Assembly: GCA_049699975.1 (NCBI GenBank)
Contig: JBNAWB010000016.1
Span: 1-31,374 of the forward strand
Source: CAZAGD01 sp049699975
GTDB taxonomy: Bacteria; Desulfobacterota; SM23-61
DNA length: 31,374 bases
Reading direction: 5' to 3'
Shown: one piece after another, positions 23,361 to 31,144 of the stretch
Layout: every line of letters starts with the position of its first letter
Position numbering within the stretch: the stretch's first letter is position 1
Program-made: the position numbers and the translations under genes
The notes under the pieces: model-generated
What the model saw: the letters and a program-made list of their open reading frames with translations, nothing else
Told to the model about the DNA's origin: nothing
The model's database searches: none

Positions 23361-24128
23361 TTGAATTATATATTTTTACAAGTTATGGGCCAGTTCTTTA
23401 CTGGCGAATTGGCAAGTGGTTTTCGAGGCAGTGTCATAGATTTAGTTCTCTATTCCGGCCCGGTGGTAAAGGGAGTTTTGGTAATTCTCCTCTTTTTCTC
23501 TGTTTTTTCTTGGGCAATTATTTTTTCGAAAATGCGTTTGATTAAACGAGCCGAAAATGAATCACGAGCTTTTCTGCGCCTCTTTTGGGAAGGGAAACAA
23601 CTCGCTTCTATTTTTGCCGATTCCAAAAAGTTGCGTTTTAGTCCCACCGCCGAGATTTTTCGAGCTGGTTACGTAGAGCTAACCAAGCTTAGCCAAGCCA
23701 CCCATAATCCAGAGCATCCGCGCAAGGAAGATGATCTAACTGCTTTAGGGATTGAATTGAGTGGCATTGATAATATCAGCCGGGCCATGCGTCAAGCAGC
23801 CACTTCAGAGATGACTAAACTGGAGAGAGCTTTGGGATTTTTAGCCACTACAGGCTCGACTACTCCTTTTATTGGTCTTTTTGGCACAGTGTGGGGCATA
23901 ATGGATGCCTTCCGCGGGATTGGTTTACGGGGGTCGGCCACTTTGGCAGTGGTCGCCCCGGGAATTTCGGAAGCCCTAATCGCTACGGCCGCCGGATTGG
24001 CTGCGGCTATTCCGGCAGTTGTGGCTTATAATTATTATATAAACAGGATCAAAGTATTGAATGCCGAAATGGAAAATTTTTCGGCGGAATTTCTTAATAT
24101 TGTCAAGCGGCATTTTTTAAAAGCATAA
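23361..24128 (+). CDS. tolQ: TolQ, MotA/TolQ/ExbB proton channel family
   Basis: This inner-membrane protein forms the proton channel with TolR that drives the Tol-Pal system, which keeps the outer membrane attached during division. From TTG 23361 it has 255 residues with three membrane segments: about 35-56, 158-182 (T-G-S-T-T-P-F-I-G-L-F-G-T-V-W-G-I-M) and 205-224 (A-T-A-A-G-L-A-A-A-I-P-A-V-V-A-Y-N). This is the family layout. The frame is open up to a TTG at 23304, but that codon is the -35 box of the promoter, so it is excluded. GGGGGAAAGA supports 23361. An ATG at 23385 is possible but lacks a ribosome binding site. Confidence 0.93.
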   Translation: MNYIFLQVMGQFFTGELASGFRGSVIDLVLYSGPVVKGVLVILLFFSVFSWAIIFSKMRLIKRAENESRAFLRLFWEGKQLASIFADSKKLRFSPTAEIFRAGYVELTKLSQATHNPEHPRKEDDLTALGIELSGIDNISRAMRQAATSEMTKLERALGFLATTGSTTPFIGLFGTVWGIMDAFRGIGLRGSATLAVVAPGISEALIATAAGLAAAIPAVVAYNYYINRIKVLNAEMENFSAEFLNIVKRHFLKA

Positions 24129-24186
24129 ACAAAAAGCAAAAATTACCGGGGATTAAATTTTTTAAAATTTACGGCCGAAATTAATT

Positions 24187-24600
24187 ATGCCCGCTCCGCA
24201 GAGTGAAAATAGAGTAATGAGCGAGATCAATGTTACTCCCTTAGTGGATGTAATCTTGGTCTTGTTAATAATCTTCATGGTCACGGCGCCCATGATGCAA
24301 CAAGGGATTGATGTAGACCTGCCGCAGACTACTTCCAAACCAATTGAAGGGCAAGAGGAACGAATCGTAATAACTATAAATGCCAAACAAGAGGTTTTTA
24401 TCAACCAGGAAAAGGTAGACCCTTTATTATTACGACGCAAACTGCAGCAATCCGGAGCAGCTAAATTAAATCGAGAGGTATTATTGCGGGCTGACCGCCG
24501 CGTACCTTATGGATTTGTAGTGCAGACTATGGCGGAAATTAAGAATGCGGGGATTGAAAAATTGGGCATGGTCACTGAACCTTTAGTTGAAAAAAGATGA
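24187..24600 (+). CDS. tolR: TolR, ExbD/TolR family
   Basis: This is a single-span inner-membrane partner of TolQ. The 137-residue protein has I-N-V-T-P-L-V-D-V-I-L-V-L-L-I-I-F-M (14-31), with Asp21 as the conserved proton-carrying residue, then a periplasmic domain ending in a G-I-E-K-L-G-M-V-T-E strand. The ATG at 24187 has no clear ribosome binding site. An internal Met at 24217 (M-S-E-I-N) would remove the short polar N-terminus and is less likely. The last bases overlap tolA by 4. Confidence 0.93.
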   Translation: MPAPQSENRVMSEINVTPLVDVILVLLIIFMVTAPMMQQGIDVDLPQTTSKPIEGQEERIVITINAKQEVFINQEKVDPLLLRRKLQQSGAAKLNREVLLRADRRVPYGFVVQTMAEIKNAGIEKLGMVTEPLVEKR

Positions 24601-25472
24601 AGACCTCTCCCAATTTATATATCCAACAACAGCTCAGCTATTCCCCAGCAATGGGAAAGATGTTCTTCGTCTCCCTATGCTTGCATGTGGTCGCCATAGG
24701 CGCCATGCTGTTCCTGCCCAATTTAGCTTCGCAAAGAACTTTCTACTCGCCCGTGTACTCTGTCCGTCTGGTAAGCCTGCCGCCCAGTCTCCCGGCCATT
24801 AAAGAACCGGCCGGAGCGAAGAGTTCGCCCCCTTCTGCTCCCGCCAAGACTCGGGAGGAGATAAAAATTAAAGAAAAAGAAAAACCCATTTCGTTAGCTC
24901 CCCCCAAGAAAGAAGAGGAAGCCCAAAAGAAAATAGAAGAAGCTATTGCCAAGATTCGCCAGCGGAAGGAAGAAAAGAGCTTAGAGACAGCTATTGAACG
25001 TCTGCGCCGCCAAAAGGAAGAAAAGAATGTAGAAGAGGCCATTGAACGAATCCGCAGCTCTAAAGAAGCAGAGCAGATAAATTCAGCAATCGAAGGGATT
25101 CGTCATCGGGTGACTATTGGCAGCAGTGGCGCCACAGAATCAAATGTAGGGGCAAGTGCGGCCTCGGCCGGAGTGATGTCTATTAAGCATAAGCTTTATT
25201 ATAATTTAATATGGCAGCGGATTCGCAGTGTGTGGGTACTTCCGGAAGAGGCTTTACGGGGAAAAAAGAATTTGGAGACGATCATTGCCATTCGCATCGC
25301 CAAAGATGGCCAAATTGAAGAAATTTATTTTGAAAAAAGGTCGGGGAATCCGCACTTGGATGAATCTTGTTGGCGAGCCATCAAGAAAGCAAATCCCTTG
25401 CCGCCTTTGCCCCCCGGCATGGAAGGGGATAAATTAGATTTAGGTGTGCGCTTTTCACCAGCAGAACTTTAG
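24597..25472 (+). CDS. tolA: TolA-like protein with TonB C-terminal domain
   Basis: This protein links the TolQR motor in the inner membrane to TolB and Pal. The 291 residues comprise a short cytoplasmic tail, one membrane segment (about 22-41), a proline-rich stretch (62-104), and a charged helical region (105-172) with a 16-residue repeat starting at 116, 132, 148 and 164 (A-I-x-x-I/L-R units). A Gly/Ser/Ala linker (173-193) and a TonB/TolA C-terminal domain (195-290) follow, with I-R-I-A-K-D-G-Q-I and N-P-L-P-P-L-P-P. The name follows from position after tolQR; the sequence alone would say TonB-family. Its rod is much shorter than in E. coli TolA. Confidence 0.9.
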   Translation: MKTSPNLYIQQQLSYSPAMGKMFFVSLCLHVVAIGAMLFLPNLASQRTFYSPVYSVRLVSLPPSLPAIKEPAGAKSSPPSAPAKTREEIKIKEKEKPISLAPPKKEEEAQKKIEEAIAKIRQRKEEKSLETAIERLRRQKEEKNVEEAIERIRSSKEAEQINSAIEGIRHRVTIGSSGATESNVGASAASAGVMSIKHKLYYNLIWQRIRSVWVLPEEALRGKKNLETIIAIRIAKDGQIEEIYFEKRSGNPHLDESCWRAIKKANPLPPLPPGMEGDKLDLGVRFSPAEL

Positions 25473-25481
25473 GGATAAATA

Positions 25482-26825
25482 ATGAAAAAGTTATTTATTT
25501 TGGTGGTGGGCTTTTTTATTTTCTTAACCTGGGGATTCGAAAGATCGGCAGCCAAGATTTATATTGACATACGCTCGCCTTCTTTCCGTAAATTTCCCAT
25601 TGCTCTTGAACCTTTTTCGACTCCCCACCTGCCGCAGGCAGAGCTGAAATTAGGGGAGCGGGCTACTGAAATCTTAAACAGTGATTTAAATCTTTGCGGC
25701 TTTTTTAGCCTTTTAGACCTCAAGGACTTGGAGCCCCAAAGGAGGAAGTCCTCTTCTTCTCCAGAACCTGGTAACCAAAGCAAAAATTTGGAAGAAGCAT
25801 ACTTTCAAAAAATGGCTCAGTTAGGTGCCGAGGCCTTGATTCAAGGGGAGATTACTTACCAAAATAATACTTTAACCTTAGAAGCCCGCCTTTACGATGT
25901 GCTTAAAAAAGAACTGATTGTGGGCAAAAGATACATAGGCGAGATTGCGGATCTTTCCCGCATGGTGCATCGTTTTGCCAATGAAGTTGTTTTAGCCCTC
26001 ACGGGTGAGCCGAGTTTTTTCCAGACTAAAATAGTTTTTGTTTCAACCTTAAGTGGGCACAAAGAAATACACCTCATGGATTTTGATGGCCGCAACCAAC
26101 GGCAATTAACTAAACATCAATCCATTTGTTTATCTCCCCGTTTTTCTCCAGATGGCGAACGGATTGTGTTCACTTCTTATAAAATGGGTAATCCAGATCT
26201 TTATCTAAAAGATTTGCGGAATGGAGAGGAAAAACGCATCTCCTCTTTTCCGGGACTGAATATCTCTCCTTCTTGGTCTCCAGAGGGAAAACGCTTAGCC
26301 CTGACTTTGAGCAAAGATGGTAATCCAGAAATTTATGTGATGAATATTGACGGCTCAGGTTTAACCAGGTTAACTGACCACCCGGCTATTGATGTTTCTC
26401 CTTCCTGGTCCCCTGATGGGCAGAGATTAGCTTTTGTTTCTAATCGCGGAGGTACCCCGCAGATTTATCTCCTTGAGCTGGCCAGCAGAGAGGTACAAAG
26501 GCTCACATTTGAAGGCAAATATAATACTCATCCTGCTTGGTCCCCCAGGGGGGATTTAATAGCCTTTGATTCTCTGATCGACGGTAACCATAATATATGT
26601 GTCATCCGTCCTGATGGGACGGGTTTCCGCATTTTAACCGCCAACATGAATAGGTGCGAAACGCCATCTTGGTCCCCTGATGGACGCCACTTAGTTTTTA
26701 GTTCTAACCGGGAAGGGGGACCGCATTTATATCTAATAAATTTAGAAGGAACCCAAATAAAAAGGTTGACATTTTCGCGGGGAAGTGATACATATCCTAA
26801 TTGGTCGCCGCGATTCAAAGATTAG
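25482..26825 (+). CDS. tolB: TolB, periplasmic beta-propeller protein
   Basis: This is a periplasmic partner of Pal and TolA. The 447-residue precursor has a signal peptide (about residues 1-24). An N-terminal TolB domain follows, with A-L-I-Q-G-E-I-T-Y near 126. Then comes a six-bladed propeller from about 185 to the end, with repeated P-S-W-S-P-D-G-x-R-L-A-F, G-x-P-x-I-Y and L-T units. Blade spacing is regular at about 43 residues. It starts 9 bases after tolA. The 50-base gap to pal has a strong ribosome binding site, and no terminator is evident. Confidence 0.96.
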   Translation: MKKLFILVVGFFIFLTWGFERSAAKIYIDIRSPSFRKFPIALEPFSTPHLPQAELKLGERATEILNSDLNLCGFFSLLDLKDLEPQRRKSSSSPEPGNQSKNLEEAYFQKMAQLGAEALIQGEITYQNNTLTLEARLYDVLKKELIVGKRYIGEIADLSRMVHRFANEVVLALTGEPSFFQTKIVFVSTLSGHKEIHLMDFDGRNQRQLTKHQSICLSPRFSPDGERIVFTSYKMGNPDLYLKDLRNGEEKRISSFPGLNISPSWSPEGKRLALTLSKDGNPEIYVMNIDGSGLTRLTDHPAIDVSPSWSPDGQRLAFVSNRGGTPQIYLLELASREVQRLTFEGKYNTHPAWSPRGDLIAFDSLIDGNHNICVIRPDGTGFRILTANMNRCETPSWSPDGRHLVFSSNREGGPHLYLINLEGTQIKRLTFSRGSDTYPNWSPRFKD

Positions 26826-26875
26826 ATAGTCAAAGGCCTTTTTTTATTCAAAATTCTTAAAATAAGGAGGAAGAG

Positions 26876-27505
26876 ATGAAGCGTTCAAAAGTGTGGTTAG
26901 TTATCTTGGTTTCTTTTGTGGCCATGGCGTTCATCGCCACGGGATGTGCCAAGAAGCAAGTAGTTAAAGAAGAAGCGGCTGGCTTACCGAAGGCGGAAGC
27001 TAAGAAAGAAGCGCCGGCTCCAGCCCCAGCACCACCTGCCCCGGCGCCCGCTCCAGCTGCTCCAGCACCTGCCCCGGCGCCCGCTCCGGCTGCTCCAGCA
27101 CCTGCCCCTGCGCCCGCTCCAGCTCCTAAGGTAGAAGCTGCCCCTCCCAAACCTGCTGCAGAACCTATAGATTTGGCCAGTTTGCGCATTCAATTTGCCT
27201 TTGATGATTATAGCCTCTCTACTAAGGCCAAAGAAAACTTAGAGAAGCTGGCTACTTGGATGTCCAAAAATCCCAATGAAAAAATTCAGATTGAAGGGCA
27301 TACCTGTGATATTGGTACTTCAGAATATAACCTGGCCTTGGGCGAGCGGCGGGCAAATAGTGCTAAAAAATATTTAGAAGGACTGGGAATTTCCCCGGCC
27401 CGCATTTCGACTATAAGTTATGGAGAGGAAAGACCGGCCGTGCCCAATACAGACGAGAATAATCGCTCCAAAAACCGTCGCGATGAATTTGTGAAAATAA
27501 AATAG
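26876..27505 (+). CDS. pal: Pal, peptidoglycan-associated lipoprotein (OmpA family)
   Basis: This outer-membrane lipoprotein binds peptidoglycan and TolB. The 209-residue precursor has a signal peptide with lipobox I-A-T-G-C (Cys24). An extended Ala-Pro linker (about 45-90) follows, then the OmpA-like domain (98-209) with I-Q-F-A-F-D-D-Y, E-G-H-T-C-D, the peptidoglycan-contacting L-G-E-R-R-A segment and N-R-S-K-N-R-R. The linker is coded by a 33-bp tandem repeat and is longer than in typical Pal. AAGGAGGAAGAG lies just before the ATG. A hairpin follows the gene. Confidence 0.94.
   Translation: MKRSKVWLVILVSFVAMAFIATGCAKKQVVKEEAAGLPKAEAKKEAPAPAPAPPAPAPAPAAPAPAPAPAPAAPAPAPAPAPAPKVEAAPPKPAAEPIDLASLRIQFAFDDYSLSTKAKENLEKLATWMSKNPNEKIQIEGHTCDIGTSEYNLALGERRANSAKKYLEGLGISPARISTISYGEERPAVPNTDENNRSKNRRDEFVKIK
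27035..27125 (+). repeat. 33-bp tandem repeat coding the Ala-Pro linker of Pal
   Basis: Two complete copies (27035-27067 and 27068-27100) differ at one base, and a third partial copy follows. Each encodes an 11-residue P-A-P-A-P-A-P-A-A-P-A unit in frame. Copy number could vary between strains by slippage without shifting the frame. Confidence 0.85.
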
Positions 27506-27521
27506 CTTTTAGGAAACCAAA

Positions 27522-27546
27522 GGCCCTCTCTTTTTAAGAGAGGGCC
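27522..27546. other. Strong hairpin between pal and cpoB
   Basis: An 11-bp perfect stem (27522-27532 with 27536-27546) closes on a 3-base TTT loop. On the + strand the following bases are A-rich and without a T-run, so it is not a standard terminator. It more likely protects or processes the pal mRNA, or partially ends transcription. Confidence 0.7.
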
Positions 27547-27561
27547 AAATAAAAATTATCT

Positions 27562-28581
27562 ATGCCCAAAAAAGAAAAATTAATTTTACTATTAATTTCT
27601 TTGTTCTTCATTTTTCAGGGATGTGCCTCGCAGAGTGATTTAGAGAACCTGCAGCGGGACACTAACAATAATACCAAAGAAATCCTAGCTCTGCAGCGCA
27701 ATCTCTATGATTTCAACACAGAATTAAAAAATATTTCTAACAAACTGGATTCATTGAGTAGAAGGACAGAAGAATTACGCCGCGAAGTCACCGCTCTTTC
27801 TACGGAAACCAAAGCAAAGTTTGCTGCTATGGAAAAAGAGGTAGAGGTAGCGAGTCAGCCGATGCGTCGTTACCAAGCAGACCTCGGGGCGCGGATTGAT
27901 AAATTGCAGATGGATTTGCAGAATTTAACGGGACGCTTTGAGGAGACTAAATATTTTGCCCAAAAGACTTTTGGCGAGACCAAAGAAATCCGCGATACCT
28001 ACCAACGCCGATTAGAAGAATTAGAAAAGCGGGTAGAGTCTTTAAATAAAAGTTTAGAAAATTGGGAAAAGAAAGCAGCGGTACCAGAACAGGAGAGCAA
28101 AGAAGTAAAGCAGGAGGAAAAGACGCTTAGGGAACAGCCTAAAGTAGAGGAAAAAGTACCTCCTCCTAAAGAAGCAAAAGTAGAAACCCTTCCCGAAAAA
28201 CCTCCGGCCACTCCCGAAGAGGCTTATAAGAGAGCTTATGATCAGTTTACCAAAGGCGACATAAGAAACGCCAAAGAAGGCTTCAAAAAATTTTTAGAAG
28301 CTTATCCCAAATCTAAATTAGCGGAAAATGCCCACTATTGGTTAGGAGAATGCTATTTTGCCGAAAAGAAATATGAAGAAGCTATTTTAGAGTTCGACGA
28401 AGTTATCAAAAAATATCCCAAAGGGAACAAAGTTCCCGATGCCTTGTATCGACAAGGACTGGCATTTTTAGAGATGAAGGATACGATTAATGCCAAGCTA
28501 ATCTTGCGCGAAGTGATCAAGAGATTTCCTAAATCCGACCAAGCCAATCGGGCCCGCAAAAAACTGCAGGAAATTGGCTAG
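27562..28581 (+). CDS. cpoB: CpoB/YbgF-type Tol-Pal system protein (lipoprotein)
   Basis: This periplasmic protein coordinates Tol-Pal with cell wall synthesis in E. coli. The 339-residue precursor has a lipobox F-Q-G-C (Cys21) in place of the cleavable signal of E. coli CpoB, so it is likely membrane anchored. A long coiled coil (about 25-175), a Lys/Glu/Pro-rich linker (176-218) and three TPR-like repeats (about 220-335; A-Y-D-Q-F, H-Y-W-L-G-E-C-Y-F, A-L-Y-R-Q-G-L-A-F) follow. It ends the + strand Tol-Pal cluster and converges with the next gene. Confidence 0.93.
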   Translation: MPKKEKLILLLISLFFIFQGCASQSDLENLQRDTNNNTKEILALQRNLYDFNTELKNISNKLDSLSRRTEELRREVTALSTETKAKFAAMEKEVEVASQPMRRYQADLGARIDKLQMDLQNLTGRFEETKYFAQKTFGETKEIRDTYQRRLEELEKRVESLNKSLENWEKKAAVPEQESKEVKQEEKTLREQPKVEEKVPPPKEAKVETLPEKPPATPEEAYKRAYDQFTKGDIRNAKEGFKKFLEAYPKSKLAENAHYWLGECYFAEKKYEEAILEFDEVIKKYPKGNKVPDALYRQGLAFLEMKDTINAKLILREVIKRFPKSDQANRARKKLQEIG

Positions 28582-28604
28582 TCTTAATTTAATCTTTCCG
28601 CAAT

Positions 28605-29372
28605 TCATTCCCAATAGATAATTTTCGCACCCCGGGGTATAGGCAAATGAAAATCATCTTTTTCCCAAGAGGGATTCAGGAAGATTTCTTTGTATTCAAC
28701 TTGGACTCGGTTATTTAAAGAAACATACTGAATTTTGTGCGGAAAGGATACCTTATGGAGCTGCTGATATTCGGCAAAGGTCATTTGGTAAATTAATTCC
28801 GCAGCGTATAATTCCACCCGGTGAATAAGGAAGTCTTCGGGATCAATCCATAGAAGCTGGCGCCTGTTTGGGGAGCTATGCTGGAGCTCTAAAATCCATA
28901 AATATTCCGATTTAGATTTATAGACGGTAGCTGTGTCATGAATAATAAGTGGCGGACTTCCTAAAAATAAAGAAACTATGTCGGCCAAGCTCAGCGAGAT
29001 GGGCAGCAAATTTGAAATATGCTGGGAATTAGCCGGTCCCCAATAATATTTGTTTTCTCCGGGGTGGTAAATTTTCATTTCTTCTCCGTCGGTCACTAAA
29101 TAAAGTTGAGGTATACCTAAAGGACTTAGACTTTCCGCCCGCAACCATGCCGGCCGGCGCAAGAAGAGGACGTGGTCGCTGGTTAAAGATTTATCTTGCT
29201 TAGTAATCCGTACTTGCGCCAATCCCTTTAATCCGCTAATTTTATGAGCGCGAATTCTAAGTTGATCAAGAAGAAAATTAGGTTCCGGTTTTTCTGGAGG
29301 CAGAAGACGAGGAGGAACACAACTGGCTAAGGGGAAAAATAAAGCCAGGAAGAAGAAAAAAAAATTTTTCAT
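28605..29372 (-). CDS. LolB-like / DUF4292 outer-membrane lipoprotein
   Basis: A 255-residue precursor with a signal peptide and lipobox L-A-S-C (Cys18), then an extended beta-rich domain. G-L-A-Q-V-R-I, L-F-L-R-R-P-A-W-L-R-A-E, Y-L-V-T-D-G and F-P-H-K-I-Q-Y match the LolB/DUF4292 type of hydrophobic-ligand-binding half-barrel. The true LolB receives lipoproteins from LolA, but this remote relative could have another lipid-related role. It overlaps the upstream TPR gene by 4 bases (ATGA), so the two are translated together. The ending residues Y-W-E lie 24 bases from cpoB with no terminator hairpin seen. Confidence 0.75.
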   Translation of the reverse strand: MKNFFFFFLALFFPLASCVPPRLLPPEKPEPNFLLDQLRIRAHKISGLKGLAQVRITKQDKSLTSDHVLFLRRPAWLRAESLSPLGIPQLYLVTDGEEMKIYHPGENKYYWGPANSQHISNLLPISLSLADIVSLFLGSPPLIIHDTATVYKSKSEYLWILELQHSSPNRRQLLWIDPEDFLIHRVELYAAELIYQMTFAEYQQLHKVSFPHKIQYVSLNNRVQVEYKEIFLNPSWEKDDFHLPIPRGAKIIYWE

Positions 29373-31081
29373 TTATTTTTCTTTTCCTTTTGGAGATTTT
29401 TAATCTTTTCCCGGATTTCCTCTTTTTTAGGGTCTAATTTGAGCGCCCGTTCATACATTGAGATAGCTTTCTCAATTAAATTTTGGGCGGCATAAGCATC
29501 GCCAAGATGATCAGCGATAACTGGATCATCTGGAGCTAAACGGTGGGCTTTTTCCAGTTCCCTCACAGCCTTGTCGATATCTCCTTTTTTAAAATATACC
29601 CAACCCAAACTATCAGTGATATACCCATCATCAGGTTTTAGCTCTAAAGCTCGCTTGATCAAAGCTTCGGCTTCTTCCAAATGAATCCCTTTTTCCGCAT
29701 ACGTGTAACCTATGTAATTTAGAGCTTGGGCATGGTCGGCGTTTATTTCTAAGACCTGCCGCATTTGCCTGATGCATTCCTGCCAGTTTCCAGATTTGTC
29801 ATAGAGGACACCCAAGTTAAAAATTATTTTCTCATCTCGGGGGGCAATCTTTAGAGCCTCTTGCAAAACTTTTATGCCCTCGGCAAATTGATTTTCTTTT
29901 TCATAAAAAGAAGCTAAAAACCGGTAGAGGTCAACATGGTCAGGTTTGGCTTTAATTGCGGTTTGCAAAGCAGAAATAGCTTCTTTGGTTTTGTTTTGTT
30001 TATCATAGATGAAGGCCAAATGAATCTGAGCATCAACAAATAAATTGGAGGAGAAAGAAATTTTCTGAAACTCTTTGGTGGCTAAGTCGTACTCTTTTTT
30101 TTCTTCAAAGACCGAGCCTAAATAGTAACGTACCCGATCATTTTCTGGTTGGGCAGAGAGGACAAAAATAAATTGTTCAGCAGCTTCATCCAGCCGGCCT
30201 TGCTCAAAATATATAAGCCCAATTTTGGTACGTACTTCCCAATTATTGACGGTCAATTTCTCGGCCGCATAAAATTCGTCCAGGGCTTCTTGGAGTTTAT
30301 TTTGCCGGATATAAACTTGGGCTAAGCGTTCATGAGCTTCGGAATTAGCCGGATTAAAGGCCAAAACTTTTTTGTAGAGTTCAACGGCTTGATCATATTC
30401 ACCTTGGATTTCATTTATTAAAGCTAAATCCATTAAAGCCGGTTCAAACTGGGGTTTAACTTCTAAAACAGTTTGGTAGTGGCGACGAGCTTCAGCGAAC
30501 CTTTTAGTTTCGGCATAAATGCGGGCTAAATAATAATGACCCATTAAAGAATAAGCGTCTATTTTTAATAGAGCTTGCAGGTAATTTTCGGCTTTGCCAA
30601 ACTCTTTCTCTTCAGCGTACAAAGTTCCTAAGAAGAGAAGGGCTTCTTGATTTTGGGGATCAAGTTGGATTACTTTTTCGTAAGCTTGCATGGCTTTGGC
30701 CCTTTGGTTTCCTGTAAGATAGAGGCCACCGAGGAGGAGGTGGGCAGAGACACTTTGGGGATTAATGCGCCTTGCCTCTTCCGCCTCTTTGAGAGCTTTT
30801 TCCGGCAGGCCTTTCTTAAGGTATAAAGTGGCCAAGTGGATACGCAGATAGGCCGAATTCTTTTCTTTTTCTAAAGCTTGTTCATATTGCTTAATAGCTC
30901 CGTCCAAATCACCATTTTTTAGATAAATTTGGCCAAGAAGGAAATGGTAATAAGACTCAGCTAGCGCGCCGGGCGGGTGAAAATCCTTAGCAAGAGGGGG
31001 AAGGATAGGCTTGATGGTCGCACAGGCGCTGAGGAGAATAAAAAAAAGAAGATAAAAAAACCACCTTTTCCCTAAGACCAT
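29369..31081 (-). CDS. TPR-repeat lipoprotein
   Basis: From the ATG at 31081 this is a 570-residue lipoprotein precursor: hydrophobic segment, lipobox L-S-A-C (Cys20), then some 14 to 15 tetratricopeptide repeats of 34 residues from about 35 to 560. The units are of the A-x-x-x-Y-E-K-A/V-L-x-L-x-P type. This is a protein-protein interaction scaffold, probably in the periplasm; the partner is unknown. The frame is open to 31144, but that codon forms the -35 box of a promoter, and GAGAAGGAG lies right before 31081. The 4-base overlap with the LolB-like gene and the position beside tol-pal suggest an envelope role, perhaps in lipoprotein or outer-membrane assembly. Confidence 0.87.
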   Translation of the reverse strand: MVLGKRWFFYLLFFILLSACATIKPILPPLAKDFHPPGALAESYYHFLLGQIYLKNGDLDGAIKQYEQALEKEKNSAYLRIHLATLYLKKGLPEKALKEAEEARRINPQSVSAHLLLGGLYLTGNQRAKAMQAYEKVIQLDPQNQEALLFLGTLYAEEKEFGKAENYLQALLKIDAYSLMGHYYLARIYAETKRFAEARRHYQTVLEVKPQFEPALMDLALINEIQGEYDQAVELYKKVLAFNPANSEAHERLAQVYIRQNKLQEALDEFYAAEKLTVNNWEVRTKIGLIYFEQGRLDEAAEQFIFVLSAQPENDRVRYYLGSVFEEKKEYDLATKEFQKISFSSNLFVDAQIHLAFIYDKQNKTKEAISALQTAIKAKPDHVDLYRFLASFYEKENQFAEGIKVLQEALKIAPRDEKIIFNLGVLYDKSGNWQECIRQMRQVLEINADHAQALNYIGYTYAEKGIHLEEAEALIKRALELKPDDGYITDSLGWVYFKKGDIDKAVRELEKAHRLAPDDPVIADHLGDAYAAQNLIEKAISMYERALKLDPKKEEIREKIKNLQKEKKNK

Positions 31082-31115
31082 CTCCTTCTCCCCTCTATTG
31101 GGCAATTTATCATTA

Positions 31116-31144
31116 ATTCTATTATCTATTCGGAAGAAAGTCAA
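31116..31144 (-). promoter_or_regulatory. Sigma-70-type promoter of the TPR-lolB-like pair
   Basis: On the minus strand TTGACT (31139-31144) and TAGAAT (31116-31121) are separated by 17 bases. The transcript should start near 31109, with a leader of about 28 bases to the ATG at 31081. The remaining bases to the window edge (31145-31374) are AT-rich and show no gene. Confidence 0.72.

Noticed and set aside
26826..26875. Terminator between tolB and pal (AAAGGCCTTT followed by T-run)
   Set aside because: The palindrome has no loop and could not form a stable hairpin; pal is close by with a strong ribosome binding site, so read-through is likely.
27035..27125. Possible CRISPR-like repeat
   Set aside because: Repeats are directly adjacent without spacers and encode an in-frame protein linker.
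26857..27189. Antisense frame with a long Gly-Ala run opposite pal
   Set aside because: It is the complement of the Ala-Pro codon repeat. It has no ribosome binding site of its own context and lies fully inside pal.
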